NCBI GenBank assembly: GCA_947311845.1
Contig: CAMZMU010000034.1
Coordinates: forward strand, 87,155,185 to 87,219,184
Length of the DNA stretch: 64,000 nt
Source: Poa pratensis
Lineage: Eukaryota > Streptophyta > Magnoliopsida > Poales > Poaceae
Direction of reading: 5' to 3'
Positions 22,486 to 36,018 of the stretch are shown piece after piece. Below the pieces are notes generated by a model that worked only from the letters and a program-made list of their open reading frames with translations, did no database searches and had not been told where the DNA came from. Position 1 is the stretch's first letter; each line of letters opens with the position of its first letter. The position numbers and the translations under genes are program-made.

Positions 22486-24570
22486 GTCCAAGATTGATGG
22501 CAAAAAGTGGTTTAAATATTTTTTTGCTGGAAAAAAATTATGATTGAATGGGAAAGTGGGAAAAGAAGGTGTTTTATCTAAAAAAGAGTAGTTATGTAAA
22601 ATAATTGAGTTTCTGGCCACCGTAAACAGAGAATACATGGTAAAAAATGTGCACATGTCAATGCCACCGTGGCCCTACTCAGCTAGCATAGCCACCATAG
22701 TGTAACATTTCGAATCCTTGGCAAAAAAAAAAGAGAGTCAAATTTAACCAATTTTTCTTACCGGCAGAGGAAAGGATAATAGTTGAGCCAATTTTTGGCT
22801 ATATGTTATTGGAATGTCATTTATAACCAGTTTAATAGACAACATGCATAGTTAATAGGATAGTTTATTCATATTTGCCCATATTACAGTCTTCGAATGC
22901 TATGGTGTGGCTGAACTTTTGTCTACATCCCCCTTATCTTCTCTCTTATTTTTCTCTCCTCTAACTCAAGTATATATTATGTAAACTCTTACACCTTGCC
23001 TACATTGGCTTATTATACTTACTCTTACCAGTGTCGTGTATCTAGTTGTTCACGTGTAATGAACAGGTTCCTGTGTATCCTCGGGAGGAGGGGATGATGC
23101 ACTGCAAGTAGACATGTGAGGCCGACTGCAAGTGCGATATGCAAGACAATCCAGACGATGTTTTTTATTTGAATCCCTACTTTCTAGGTAGGGACTCTGT
23201 CAGGGATCGCAGCGACAATGGGCTGTGATAGATCAATTTGCTCGTCTCTAATTTGGTCTTTCGACCAATGTGCATAACTCAGTTGGATATGGAGTCACCA
23301 TGAATAGAAACAATGACAAGTGGTTTGGGATTTAAAGTAGTTGTATTTAGTGAAATACGATTGGTTGGATTTATGTACTTCACTTACAACCGGTTTTCGC
23401 GCCTTTACAGTATAAAGAGTGGTTGGACTTCCAATGCAAGTCACGGTCTATAGTATATATGTTTGATATTGAGTACAACACCTACGCTAAACTAGGTATC
23501 GTATATATGTTTGATATTGAGTACAACACCTATGCTAAACTAGGCAAGTCTCTCTCTTCGTATTGGAACCGGACTCCAAGCATCCTAGTTGCCCCCTAGA
23601 TCAGAGTCAAACTTCCTCCCGTGTTGGAGTAGATCTCGCCAAGCGTTCATGTTGAAGTCGGCCTTGCCTCTAATCATGTCGGATCAGGACACAAGTTCCC
23701 TCCTAGCCCCTGTATTTACACTACGACGGGAATATGCCAACTGTCCGAGTCGAAGTAGCCTCCGTACAAGAGTCAGTATCCTAGCTATCGGGGGAGCATA
23801 ACCACTTTGTCTTCGAGTCGGTGTCGCCACCGTCTTTGGTCTGTGAGCACAAGTTGGCTTCCCTTCTGACCTCCACCTGGTTGTACTTCCAATACTTGGT
23901 GACGTGCCTTCTAGATCTTTCCTACTTTGCCATGTCTAAGCAATATACCTTGTCCGGTTCCGTTTGAACCCGACTCTAACTCAAACTCGTCCATTCGTGT
24001 CTATGGTGTTCCGAGGGTTTCCACCGTAAACCGGCAGTCGGCCAAAACTGACTGCAACACAAGCTCTTCCACCCATGTACCACTAATTGGTGTATGATTC
24101 ACATAATTAATTTTACATCAGAGAGTTCCATGTAAACTACATGCATGCCTCGCTACTGGCTAGCTGTTCCAGAAGTGGATGACTTCTGAAGCATCAAAAT
24201 TTCTGAATAATATAACCGTCATGTGCTGAAATGTGTGGTCTAGCTCATCCAGGCCAAGTCCGGGCCATTCCTGAGAGTTGCGCCACAGACGCTACTCTTG
24301 GGAGCGTCCTCGAACACACATGCCGGTTGAGCCGGGGTGCAGAACATCCATGATATAACCCTGAAACATTTGGGCCTGCAATGCAGCAACAAAATAGCTA
24401 GACATGGAGAGTGAAACTCTCGGACATGTGAAGGCTTAATGGTACATATGAGAATTTGTGTAAGTGGTATGATTCCGCCCATATCTTCTAAAGCGGGCCC
24501 CTATTGGAAGAACAGTTTCCTAATGACTCAGTAAAAAAACGTAAGGGTAGCTTAACATATCTTTTCACCT
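22486..24570. other. Unresolved intergenic stretch
   Basis: No gene is supported here. A 48-bp tandem repeat lies at 23,453-23,548. 23,550-24,060 is GC-richer, with open stretches on both strands but no family motif. A minus-strand open stretch at 24,240-24,482 follows an acceptor-like TGCATTGCAG, but its translation matches nothing I know. This is probably old transposon DNA. Confidence 0.4.
23453..23548. repeat. 48-bp tandem repeat, two copies
   Basis: GTATATATGTTTGATATTGA begins at 23,453 and at 23,501. The copies differ at about two positions (CCTACGCTAAACTAGGTA against CCTATGCTAAACTAGGCA). Confidence 0.95.
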
Positions 24571-25720
24571 TAAGGGTCTCCAACCATCTCATGCTTTCTC
24601 TGAATGTGCCCAGAAACTGTAAAGTTTAGTCCGCTCATGTTATCACAAACACAACAAAACCTTATTGATGGAAATGCCTTATCAGACAGATCAAAGAAAT
24701 GTGTTGCAACCGCCATCATCGTCATCTTCGCCTAGCATCCATATGGATCTAGGATACTTTGTCCTATTTTGACCTCAAAATCTCGTCGAGTTTAACATAC
24801 GATCTCTTGAATTTCCCAAACTGTAATATCCACTCTATTCTCCACATATAGTAGAAACCAGGGCAGGAGTAGGTTGTTACCCTGCATTAATCGAGTCATG
24901 TGTAGCATCTTGTGAAATGAGTTCTAGTGAACAAACAAATTATGTGCTCTTACGGGTCTTGAGGTCTTAGCATCTAGTAACCTGAGTGCTCGCATGACCA
25001 AACAAATTATGTGCTCTTACAGGTACACTTGTGACGTTGTAGGATCTCTCGACTATTTTATCCTTCGATAGTTGGAGCCACCATGGGTTCCTCGCATGAT
25101 CAAGTCAACTCTACATCAGCGACATCAACATAAAAATCTACAACATGTGCAACTCATGAGATCATATGATGAAATTGAGAGTTTCTTCGAGGTGGTTGAA
25201 ATAAGGCGAAATGACGTAGATTAGTATGGTTTATGGATGAACTTGACAATAATAGCGCCTAGCACTTCAGTTGACCTGGAATGGATGTACATTTAAAATG
25301 TAAAATAATGGCTTATTAAAAAGAAAACAGGGAGACCAAAATCTTATTAAAATAGTGTTTATAATTCTTGTAATTTTCTATACATTTAAAATGTAAAATA
25401 ATGGCTTATTAAAAATGAAAATAGGGAGACCAAAATATTAGATAGATTTGAAATCATTTAAAATGAGTACAAAAAAGATCATTACATATTAATGAACATT
25501 TATGATACAAATCTTTGTCCATATCCAAAATAAGATATGTCATAAATTATCCATTTGTTGGGTACATTAAATCCTGATTTAACCATCAATAATATGAATT
25601 TAAAACTATCCATATTAGAAGGTGTCTCTACTCTATATATTCTCTTCTCGGATACCATATAAGCCAATAGGGAGCCATACAATTCTAAGTTCTTTTGAAG
25701 CAACACAATTCCTTGAACCA

Positions 25721-28370
25721 ATGAGTCATGGTTTTGCTGCCATCTCAATCTTGTTGTGGTTTTTATTCGCACCATGCTACCATAGTTTGGTTGATAAAAT
25801 AGATGGTGGTAGTAATGCATTGATGAATGCGAAGGTATGGCTCGACGCATGAAACTCCTTTCACTTCTTTCAGAATTCTGTTTTTCTGTTTGCTAGATCA
25901 CTTCATAATGATTGTCATTTCAAATTAGTCTCTTCTATTTATTCTTCGTTGTGTTGAGATAAGGGTTTATTCTTCGTTGTGTTGAGATAACCATGATGTG
26001 ACTCTCGAAGATGGCACCGAAATAGATAGTAACGGGCCATCAGTTAAACATGATTATTTACAACAAATATTTCATGAACGTAGGAAGACACTAATTCTAG
26101 TTGACCAAAACTAACTTTGTGTTTTGCAGAATGCTACTCTCTTGGTACCTAAACCATTCCAGCATGTCCGAGGAGGTGGATTTCAAGACGGTGAAGGCAA
26201 CACTATTTCACATGTACTCTCTCTCTCCCTCCCTCTCACACACCAGTGCCCTGGATTTTTGAGAAATACAAACCATGTGTATAATTCCTTGAGAAATAAT
26301 AGTGCAAATTTACATGCATTAATGACTTTCCTAACTCGTATCCTCTCGTTCCCTAAAGGTTGTCGTTTTGCATGCAAGGTCTATAGAACAAAACTTTGAC
26401 AAAAAACTCCTTTTAAGAGGATACTTATAATGCTCAACAAAATAATGTATTGTCAAATAACTTTATTAACAAGTTTATGCAAATGATTATCATGTAGGTA
26501 ATCCAAAAATGTTGAAATATATGCATAATAAAAGTTATAAATGTTTGACTTTATCTATGTCTGGAACGAGTTTTTGGAAGATCGAGGGAATAATTGATCA
26601 AGATAAACTGTGGCATCACTTAGAAGCACAGAAGGGCCCAGTGTGAGTGTTTGTTGAACTGGTTTTTTTCTTGAGAGGCATAGGTATGTACTTAATCAAA
26701 GAAGAATAGCTATACCTAGTTAGTTAGGAGAAAATCGGACGAAAACTAGATACAGATACATATACCTACAAGATCATAGGAATACATATTATCGTTGGAC
26801 TGGGTCGCTGATTTGAACTAATTTGTATCACTAGTATGCAATGTGGCACACGGAGCCAGGAAATTACCATGGTCTTCGAGCTGAAATGAGTATATGGGGT
26901 TCACCAAATCAACAATCCTCTCAAGACTCTGGATCAACCATACAGATATATTGCCAAGACGGAGGACATTATAGTTTGATTGAAGCTGGATTTCATGTGA
27001 ATCCTCGATCTCACCTATTCTAATAATCTAAAATACCTCTTTAAGAAACCCATACATTACATTATGTTCGACTTGCAGGTTTCGCCCTCGTTGTACCACA
27101 ATAGAGATGTACGCTTCTTTACATATTCAACGGTAAGTGTAAGACAAGCCATTTTATAAAATATGTAACATTGAGGGTTTTTTCTATGACAAAATAACAA
27201 TTTTTTCGTTGTACCATTGTTCAGAAAGACACAAAATCTGCTGGATGCTACAACTTGGATTGCCCAGGATTTGTTCCAGCAAAAGGAGCAGCACTTGCGC
27301 CTGGCCAAGCAGTTGCTCCCACCTCAATTTATGACGAAGCTGACCACTATGTCCGGCTTAGCTTAAGTGAGGTGTCCCTTTTGTTCTTGTAGATACTAGT
27401 AGATATCTAAGGAGATTGCATTTTATCATATATACATGGCTAATAAACATGCATGCTTCTAACTTATGGAGGAAACACTAAGAGGAGCATGTTCTATTGC
27501 ATTCTTTACTACATTTTTTGAAAGTACCTTAACATTAAGTACAAAGAAAAATTATCATAATATGGTTTCATAAACCTACTCACCATCCAGCAGATGTATG
27601 TACATAAGAAAACTCCCTTGAGAAAATATGGGCAACAATGGAAAATTCTCAGTACAAAATTTTGAGATAACAAATGTTGATATTTGGCTCAATGTTCTTG
27701 ATCATGGCATAATACCGGACATATTTTCCAAATAATCAATGAAAAAATTATAAATTAGTTATCTAGTAATTAGATTTAAAAATTAAGCATGAGGAGAAGA
27801 AGAAAAATTAAATTTGGTGATGTGTTAATTTTCTTTATTAGGTGGACGCTAAATATTCGCCTATGGCATGTTCTACTATAAAGTTATGGAAGTTAAGATT
27901 TCTCCTGTAAAATCTGTTGCTGACTATCTTTTCTCTTTACTAGAATTATCATTTATGTGTATAACCCCTTGTTGATTTTATATATATAGGATCCAAACTC
28001 TGGAGACTGGGTGGTGTACCGGCATGATTTAGACACTCCGTCATTCTTGGGGCATTTTCCAAAGAATCTTTGCCCCACAAAATCACGCATACAAGCATTT
28101 TCTGGGTTCGTGAATTATCTTAATACCGCATTGGGTCCTCCAATGGGTAGCGGTCACTTTCCTGAGAACAATTGGGATGTAACGAGATCAGCATACTTCA
28201 GACATGCTAAGATATACGACTCCAAAGGTCACGCATGGGACCCGTTTACGACTTACATGCATGTTTTAGTTGATAAGCCAGACTGCTATAAGGTAAGTGA
28301 CTTCTCTTTCGTCGACTTCAAGACGGGCTACATGTTTTTCTATGGTGGACCAGGTGGTTGTGTTGGTTGA
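25721..28370 (+). CDS. Neprosin-domain (DUF239) protein, copy B
   Basis: Exons: 25,721-25,834 (signal peptide, SILLWFLFAPCYHSLV); damaged exon 2 near 25,990-26,080; 26,130-26,213; 26,835-26,996; 27,079-27,132; 27,225-27,371; 27,990-28,370. Every listed exon other than exon 2 is a multiple of three with GT-AG borders, so exon 1 joined to exon 3 gives an open 313-residue protein. Neprosin landmarks: YHGLRAEMSIWG, LIEAGFH (Glu116, the position of the first catalytic Glu), VSPSLYHNRDVRFFTYST, AGCYNLDCPGF, MGSGHF, SAYFRHAKIYD and the C-terminal GGPGGCVG. The usual WGGEV block with the second catalytic Glu is replaced by SGFVN, so peptidase activity is doubtful. Exon 2, coding for part of the propeptide, has TGA and TAG stops and a one-base frame loss relative to copy A. 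The protein would be secreted. Promoter: CTCTATATATTC at about 25,632. Confidence 0.65.
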
Positions 28371-28701
28371 TAATAGAAGTTTTGTCCTTGTTTCGTGTGA
28401 TTCAATAAATTATAAAACATGACCCTCGATGGACAGACATTGTTCCTTAGGTTTTGGCTATCAATCTGAAACAGTTACCACTGGATAACTAAGTGATGAC
28501 AAATATTTTTTATGTTGCCAACTGAAAAAATGGAGGGCACGCATGATGCAGCAAAAGAAAAACATTGTCGCCGATCGTCGTACCGTACCGCTACCTGTAA
28601 GAAAAGAAAAAAAAACTGTCCACGACTGTGTAAACAAGTTTTTAAATCGAAGGCCGGGGCGCCGGTGGCAACGTGGTTACGCTAGATTCGGTCAAAAAAG
28701 C

Positions 28702-28908
28702 TGTTGGAAGTAATTCGAGAGGAATCGTGAGAGAAGCAAATGAATCGAACTGTGTTCTTTATTCCTTTGACAATCGAGTATTTATACAAGGTGAAGCGTC
28801 GCCTCTACAAACCGACATTGGAGGCGACGTTTCGGGAGCAACCGCCGGAGACGGTTATACATAGGGAGGATTACATAATTAATTAAGTAAACTAATTAAA
28901 TCCTAACA
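28702..28908 (-). repeat. 3' LTR of the Copia element
   Basis: 207-bp LTR, TG...CA, sequence-identical by eye to 35,050-35,256. In element orientation this is the downstream LTR, next to the polypurine tract at 28,909-28,916. Confidence 0.95.
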
Positions 28909-28969
28909 CTCCCCCTAATCCTTCCTTGTACTTGCGATTGAACATCCTTGGAATAATCTCCTCCAAAAA

Positions 28970-29430
28970 CCCTGTGGGAAAAATGTGAGGAGTAGTGTAG
29001 GATATGTTGGTAAAACTCCTTCAAATCCTGTGGGAAAATAAGGAGAAAATGATCCAACATATAATGATTATTGTCTCTGTTAACTCAATATGAAGTATAT
29101 CCATAGAATTTAGAGTACAATATATGTCATGTATACTTTCCTAAAAACCCCGATGGGGAAAACAGAAAGTATGACATATGATGATAAATTCTCCCCCGAA
29201 AACCCCTTGGGAAAAATGTGAGGAGAATTGTATTTGATATGTTGTAAAAACTCCTTTAAAACCCGGTGGGAAAAGTAAGGAGAAAATGATACAACATATA
29301 ATGATTATTGTCTTTGTTAACTCAATATGAATGAAATCCATAGAGTTTAGAGGACAATAAATATGTCGTGTATACTTTCCTAAAAACCCCGATGGGGAAA
29401 ACAGAAAGTATGACATATGATCTTATGTTG
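28970..29430 (-). repeat. 239-bp tandem repeat in the Copia 3' region
   Basis: GTATACTTTCCTAAAAACCC begins at 29,131 and at 29,370, with matching sequence around both (period 239). Each unit contains several shorter 'aaaacccYgtgggaaaa...aaggagaa' motifs. Such arrays are common between pol and the 3' LTR in grass Copia elements. Confidence 0.85.
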
Positions 29431-29999
29431 ATATTACCTCATTAAAAACCTTAATGAGAACCTGAAAAGTAAACTCATAAAGGGAAAAAGAGTGTAATAT
29501 AATGCTTTGAACATGTTATTATTCAGGAAGGTTCTCCCCCTGACCCTTGCAAATCACGAAGTCGTCGAATACCAATCCCATAATTAATTTCTGGAATGTT
29601 ATAGTTGGTAGAGACTTTGTGAATACATCAGCGAGGATATCGCATGATTTGAATTGCAAGATATTTATTCCCCGACTCTACATGAGCTCATGGGGATAAA
29701 AACACAATATGCTTAATGATATTGCTCTTTATGTTACATGTTTGCATCCGTGCAACACAAGAAACATTATCTTTGCAGATAATAATAGGTGATTCGAGAG
29801 AATCAATACCACATGAATAATATATGTGGTTTATCATTCCGTGAAGCCACGCGTATTAACGCGGCTTTATATTTCAGAATGATTGGTAGGTGTAGTCATC
29901 GAAGTCTGTTTCGAAGACATCAATGGAGTGACAGTTCTACCATGTAGGTACACATTGTGGGGATCATTCAAGTAGCCAACATCAGTGTACCCTGATTAT

Positions 30000-32900
30000 A
30001 TTGGAGTTCAGATTTCTCTGAAATTACAAGAACATTTCAAATAATGTGTGGTGCCTTGGAGATATCGAAAGATATTCTTGATTCCCAACCAGTTGTTTTG
30101 GTGGGTCCAATGGCACAGTGATATGGAACTAGAAGTCCCAATATCCCTTCTACACCATGCCGTGGTTTGAGTGAATCTTTCTCTACGTCTAGAGATCGAA
30201 CAACCGACATGAGAGATAGACATGACTTGTCCGTTCTAGGTTTCTCCAATATTTATAATATAGGCATCTTGGTGTACCATAATACTTGAGTGAAGTAGCC
30301 TGACTTGTAGTATCAAGCACTGTTTGGGTTTAACCAAATCCTTCATCTCAAATTCCGTCTTTTAGATGATCATGTGCTTCATCATTGCAGGAGTAATCCT
30401 TGTGTATGACAAACACGCATGGGTAATCATCATTATAGGAGTAATCCTTGTGTGTAAGAAACTCACTACTTCGGTTGTACCAAAATATACCGACAACAAC
30501 AAGCCATGTAATGACTCACTGATTTTACACAATGCATGTTGCATTTACATTTCGATTTGGATAGAGATTCCACCGGGAACCATATATGTCCAAATCTAGT
30601 GATCCACATGAAATGTAGTCACTACATCTATCAACTGCATAGATAGACGATTTTGCACTGCCAATGATATAATTATCGGAAATTTTTGAGTATTCCAATC
30701 CTGTATGGAGAGTAGGTCTCGAATCTCTGCGGAAACCCGACCTTATGCTACAAGCCTTGCTTTCTCACCACCTTGTTGTTCTCATTCTGTTTCTAGAAGA
30801 AAACATATTGAATCCTATATAGGGAATTCAATTGGAGGAGCGAGGCTAATTCTGCTTGGATTGCATCCTTTGTTTATTTCAGTCCGAGCGAGTGGTTTAC
30901 ACTCTGCCATGGCCATGGTCTTTGGATCTGAATCACTGTGAAGGATATTTGCAATCATACAAGAGAAATGTTTGTCGACAATTGTAGGCTTTTGTTATGT
31001 GATTCTCCATAGTCGATATTGTAGGAGGAAATCTCATGCACCTATGATGACTCTTCGTGATTTCCCAATACGCGTGAGTCCAGGTGTTCCGATGTCCCAG
31101 CCAGTGTGTGCAAGCTGAAGCTGGGGTTGTGGAGGTTTCCCTTCCACTGGGTGTATACTACCCATAAGGTGTTTATCAACGCAAGGTCAACTTGCATTTA
31201 CTGATTTAGAGGATTCCTTGATTTTCTTTATTGCTTTGCAGAAAGCTGGATCCTGGTTAGAGGTCGTACTACTCCCCCTCTTTTTATGAAACAGGGAGTT
31301 GAGTGGTTTTTATTGGTACCTCCACTCTTTCGGGCGCATTTCTAACCGGATTGAAGGATTTTGTAACACCTTTGAGATCAGTAAATGAATCTGGCAGGTT
31401 ATTTGCATGTGTTGCAAATTTGTGAATCGAACGTAGAGTCCCGATTCTTGAGTACGTGGGTATGAGGAGGAACGTGAAGTCCCAATTGATTTCCTGGCAT
31501 TCGATGTGGTACTTGAAATCTCCCCCTAATGCCTGGAAATAATCCTCCTTAAATATAAGCAATCAGCGTACTAGGCTATGAATACATCCCTTATGAGGGG
31601 TTTCAAGGTACTGGGTTATCGACGGATATCTGTACCCCACATAGATCCCTCATATGTGGGCCCATGATGTACGCTGCGGTGGTGAGATCGGTACGCGTGA
31701 AGCGCTTCCGAACTTACGCAGATGGGAAATGCTCGGAGGATTTCCACGTATCAATTGCAGAGGGGAAGTACTGCTATATGCAGTTAGTCAGTAGCAGCGT
31801 GTAAAACTGCGTGACTCCAACGTGAAGTTGGTAAATTGCAATTCATTAACATGGGTCGTGCAATGAGAAAAATCCTTTTGATCAGAGACGCCAAAAACAA
31901 TTGTGTATGGACACAGGACATTGTTGAACTTCGATCCTCGGAGCCATGCACCTAATAGTGGAGGCATGTGAAGAGAATTCTACAACAATATTTGTCCATT
32001 CGAATTGATTTAATTCGATTTTAGTCCAAACAATGGTTGGTTGGGACCACAAATATCACCTTGAATGTGTTCAAGGGACTGAAGTGATCCATTGGCACAA
32101 TATGTGCAAACTAAATCTCATGACTAGGAAAGTTTAGCTCATGCAAAACATGACCGATGGAATTGCATTATATGCAACATGTGCTACGAGTTGGATGTAC
32201 GTGTAGTACAATCCAGACAATAGAGGGGTACATTTTCATATACTTGTTCCACATCCATCGGATTGGCACTCGTAGAAATCTATATATAGAATTGAAGAAG
32301 TTCCAATATGGAAATCTTTATCAGATATATAGAATGTATATAATCTTATTTATATCAGAGTGTGATACAATATATATGTTCTACTACGACAACAGAAATG
32401 GACATTAATAAAACGACCACCAAGGAGATAGTGGGACTAGACGAAGTCTCCAAACATGTGGTTGAGGCGTACTCAACCATCATGTTCTCCGTGCCTGTAG
32501 GGTCCTGTGACTTATGGAGAGTTATGGCGTTGCAAGGTCCAGTAGGAACATCTCGCGAACAAGCAGCTCCATTGGTGTCATCTGGAGGAAGGTTGAAGTT
32601 GGCTTCAAACCTTTTCCCTTGAGGTGCTTTGCATCCCTGGGATTGCTGATACAGAATAGCTAGATGCTTTGGGGTCTTGCACTTGTTAGTGAGATGCGTC
32701 TAGCAGCCGCACTTGTCACAAAGCTTAGTTTTTTTTTTCAAACTCATGCTTTGCGGTGCCTTTCCCACGGTCTGAGTTTCTAGGCTTCATGTTCCGGTTG
32801 TGCTTTCGCTTACCATTGAAGTTCGTAGGCTTGCCGTTGAAGGCAGCATCAAACTTTTGCCCGTTCGCGACATTCATATGAACTTCAGGTAAAGGTTGAG

Positions 32901-33500
32901 AACCAACCGGGCGTTGAGAGCCATTCTTAGCGAGCAGCTCATCATGCTTTTCAGCCTGAAGTAATATATGAATAAGGTCGGAATAGATTTGGTAGTCGCG
33001 AGCATGTTACTGCTGCTGGGGGATCCTGCCATATGGGAGCATTGTAGACAGAGTTTTATCTATCTTCTCCTCATCAGTAGGTTCCTTCCCGCAAAAGCAC
33101 AGTTTGGAACTGATCTTATGAACCTCATGATTGTACTTCCCGACAGACTTAAAGTCCTGGAGTCGGAGGTTTGTCCAATCATGGAGTGCTTCTGGCATAA
33201 CAACTGCCTTATGTTGTTCATACCTCGTCTTGAGGGCCTAAAACTAGGTACTTGGGGATTCTTCCTCCAAGTATTCAGACTTAGATCCGGGTGAATATGG
33301 TGCCTTATGATGTACAAAGCAGCATATTTTTGCTTATCTGTCAGCGGCGTCATGCGTCTATCCAGCCAGGGTTGGAACATCCGGAGCCTGGATCGCACGC
33401 ACTATAACCCACGAGACGCAAGGGTGATCTTGATGTCCATGACCCATATAGGATAGTTGTGGCCGTTGAGAGCGAGTGCATCAAACTCTCGAGCCATTTT
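30000..33500 (-). pseudogene. Decayed Copia gag-pol
   Basis: Reading minus from high to low coordinates: a gag segment at about 33,490-33,007 (KYAALYIIRHHIHPDL, then in another frame ARHDWTNLRLQDFKSV and KPTDEEK-like); a CCHC knuckle remnant near 32,700 (CDKCGC...THLTNKC, with a stop inside); the start of the integrase core near 32,090-32,010 (LEHIQGDICGPNQPLFGLK); a pol linker near 31,330 (NAPERVEVPIKTT); and RNase H region text at about 30,240-30,020 (VVRSLDVEKD, GIKNIFRYLQGTTHYL). The domains are split among frames with many stops, so no protein could be made. 34,300-34,900, between the 5' LTR and gag, is a GC-rich leader with no recognisable product. Confidence 0.85.
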
Positions 33501-35049
33501 ATACATACGGATAAATCAGAGAATATTAATTTCCATTTGGTAAATTAAAATCCATCATGATTATGTCGTAATGAAATATGCAAATTAAATGAGGTTTCAA
33601 GAAGCGGGCTTGAACTCATTAGTGTGAACTTCAAATTGTTAAGTATGACACGTTGTAGATAATCTCCGAAAGAAATTTCGGAGTAGATCTAGCGCATTAG
33701 CGGAGTATAAGATACTCACACTTCGAATGCCTTATGCCACAACTTAATTAAAATGCATGGGAGAGCACATTGGCAATCATAATGTCAAAAATGACACAAT
33801 GTAGGCTTAAACATTAGTTGTAGATAAATCTACACACTACCTCATGATCCCAAAACATCAATTTGAAGAAATCACTCTGAATTTTGCATCTATATTTGCA
33901 AGAAACTGAAAATCTCAATTGCAAATAGACATACTAATCTCGACATGTGGCGAACATGGAAATATATACATCATAGAAAGATTCCGGAATACATCGTACT
34001 CGACGGATAGACAGTACTATATAGGCACTAAATTTATATTTGCAAGAAATTAAAAATCTCAATTGCAAATGGACGTAATTAATCTCGACACGTGAAAAAC
34101 GTGGAAATATATTACACCAACTTAGTATCTGGAATATATCAGTACTCAACAGAAAACGGTACTGAAATATATGTACCGAATTTAGTAGTCTAAAACAGGA
34201 ATAAAATCACTGCTATAAGTGTTGTTAGAACACTAATCTGCTAAAAAGCTAAAATATACTACTAAGTAATTCAGCAAATAAGCATGGACTCGTGATGGCC
34301 CACAGGTCCAGTACGCATGCAGCAAATGGGCCAAGAAGGCAGCCATCGCTATACCAACCAGGTCAACCGGTCGGATAAGGGAGAGCGACCGAGGAAAAAT
34401 TCCCCAACGCTTCAATCCCAATCCACGCCGAGACAAGCGAGACCCTTACGGCCGGCAGGCCGGCCGGCCGGCCGCATCACCGGCGGCGAGAAGATTTCCC
34501 GCCGCGCGTGCCGGGCGTGTTGTGTCTGCCGGTCTGCCAGGAGACGAGGCCACTTCGCACGGGCTTGAGGGTGTCGCCGTCCGAGCGCCGGCTGCGGCTA
34601 TGCTGCCGCCACATCGCGGGGAGCCGCATCCGGAGATGCCGCCGGCGAGGTGGTCGCGTCAGGGGCGCCGTGGGGAGCAGCGCGCCGGCTACGGCTACGC
34701 TGCCGCCGTCGAGGGCGATTTCCGGACTGCGCACGACGCGCCGCCGTCGGAAGTCGCGCCGGAAGGTGCCACGGGCGCCACCAAGTCGCGAGGATGCGAG
34801 CCGCGGCCGCGTCGGCCACCGCACTGAAGAGAAGGTGTAGGCACCGCTGCGCCGCCGCGCGTGGGCGTCGTGCCGCCGGAGCGACACCGGGATAAGCTCA
34901 CCTTGTCATGAAGAGGAATCTTCGGTGGTCCACCGTCGTCCGTCGACGGTATGGCGCTGTGTCTGTCCGCTGCTCGTTTTCCTCCTCTTCTGTTCTTGTT
35001 CTTCTCGATCTCGAAATCGCTCAGATGTAGAGCAACGTGGCTGATAACG

Positions 35050-35256
35050 TGTTGGAAGTAATTCGAGAGGAATCGTGAGAGAAGCAAATGAATCGAACTG
35101 TGTTCTTTATTCCTTTGACAATCGAGTATTTATACAAGGTGAAGCGTCGCCTCTACAAACCGACATTGGAGGCGACGTTTCGGGAGCAACCGCCGGAGAC
35201 GGTTATACATAGGGAGGATTACATAATTAATTAAGTAAACTAATTAAATCCTAACA
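35050..35256 (-). repeat. 5' LTR of the Copia element
   Basis: 207-bp LTR, identical by eye to 28,702-28,908. In element orientation it is the upstream LTR, holding the promoter, and is followed (toward lower coordinates) by the primer-binding-like GTTATCAGCCACG. Confidence 0.95.
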
Positions 35257-35670
35257 AAAGCGATGCACTGGGGATGGATGGTTCGTGTTGGCGACGAGTG
35301 ACTGTCTGACTGGCTGCTGGCTGCTCCAGTTTAGTGATGCGAGTGCGTGTGTGTACAGGAAACACTGTCGCCCTGGACCCACGCCAGCATCCACGTTTAC
35401 TCTTCTCATCAATAGGGCTCCTGTCTTTTTACTGTCTTTTAACGTAGGAAGTGAGCTGCGTACATGATTCTCCTGCAAAATCTCCAAGTTGTAAATAGAT
35501 AGGATTATTCATACGACGAAAAGGTCACCGGAGGCACGAACTGACAAGACGATCGACTAATCACACTAGACACTTGTGAGTCTTGACTCTTGAGTGCAAC
35601 TACGTGAAAAAGTGGAGGAGAATAAATAGGCTCGATGATGTCATAGCCATCGGCTTTAGTAGAAGAGTCG

Positions 35671-36018
35671 CAAAAAGTAGTTGGGGGAGGAGTGACTGTC
35701 AGTAAAAACTATTGTCGACTCACTGCTCCGGGAAACTCTAGATTGGACGATGTCGGCGTCTAAGGGGCATTATTTTTTGAGCAGGTGCTGGATGGAAGAG
35801 GGAAGAGGGAAGAGGTAAGAGCGGTATCGGTGACGGCCATGACATGATGGACTCGCGCAGGACTGGGACTGTCTGGCGCCGTGGTGGCATAAATGACAGG
35901 CCTAACAAGGTCAAGGCGGCCTTGATACCTGTTCTGAAGATGTATCGGCGAAAGATGGTGGCGGCGGCATCTGGAGCGTGCACATGATGTGCTCACCGAG
36001 AGTCTGCTGGACCGGTTT
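35671..36018. other. Unidentified segment, left part, split by the CACTA
   Basis: This stretch has no counterpart in block C and continues after the CACTA at 54,203. Joined across the CACTA, a minus-strand frame stays open through the junction (LNRITQGPMWHKPVQQTLGE is readable), showing that the CACTA hit a once-continuous sequence. I do not recognise its product. It may be an older transposon. Confidence 0.45.

Larger units (their letters stand above)
28702..35256 (-). mobile_element. Copia-type LTR retrotransposon, antisense, coding decayed
   Basis: Two 207-bp LTRs (28,702-28,908 and 35,050-35,256), starting TGTTGGAAG and ending CCTAACA, read as identical. The element is flanked by the 5-bp duplication AAAGC (28,697-28,701 and 35,257-35,261). 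A polypurine tract (AGGGGGAG on the minus strand) abuts the left LTR, and a primer-site-like GTTATCAGCCACG abuts the right LTR, so the element reads minus. Remnants occur in Copia order: gag, zinc knuckle, integrase, reverse transcriptase/RNase H. The internal region is broken by many stops. It interrupts the 3' flank of neprosin gene B. Confidence 0.95.

Noticed and set aside
28970..29430. Regularly repeated short motifs considered as a CRISPR-like array
   Set aside because: Eukaryotic Copia 3' region; units are 239 bp with degenerate sub-motifs, no unique spacers of constant size and no cas genes.
34477..34887. Overlapping open frames of 60-136 codons on both strands
   Set aside because: GC-rich leader of the Copia element; Arg/Ala/Pro-rich translations with no family signature.
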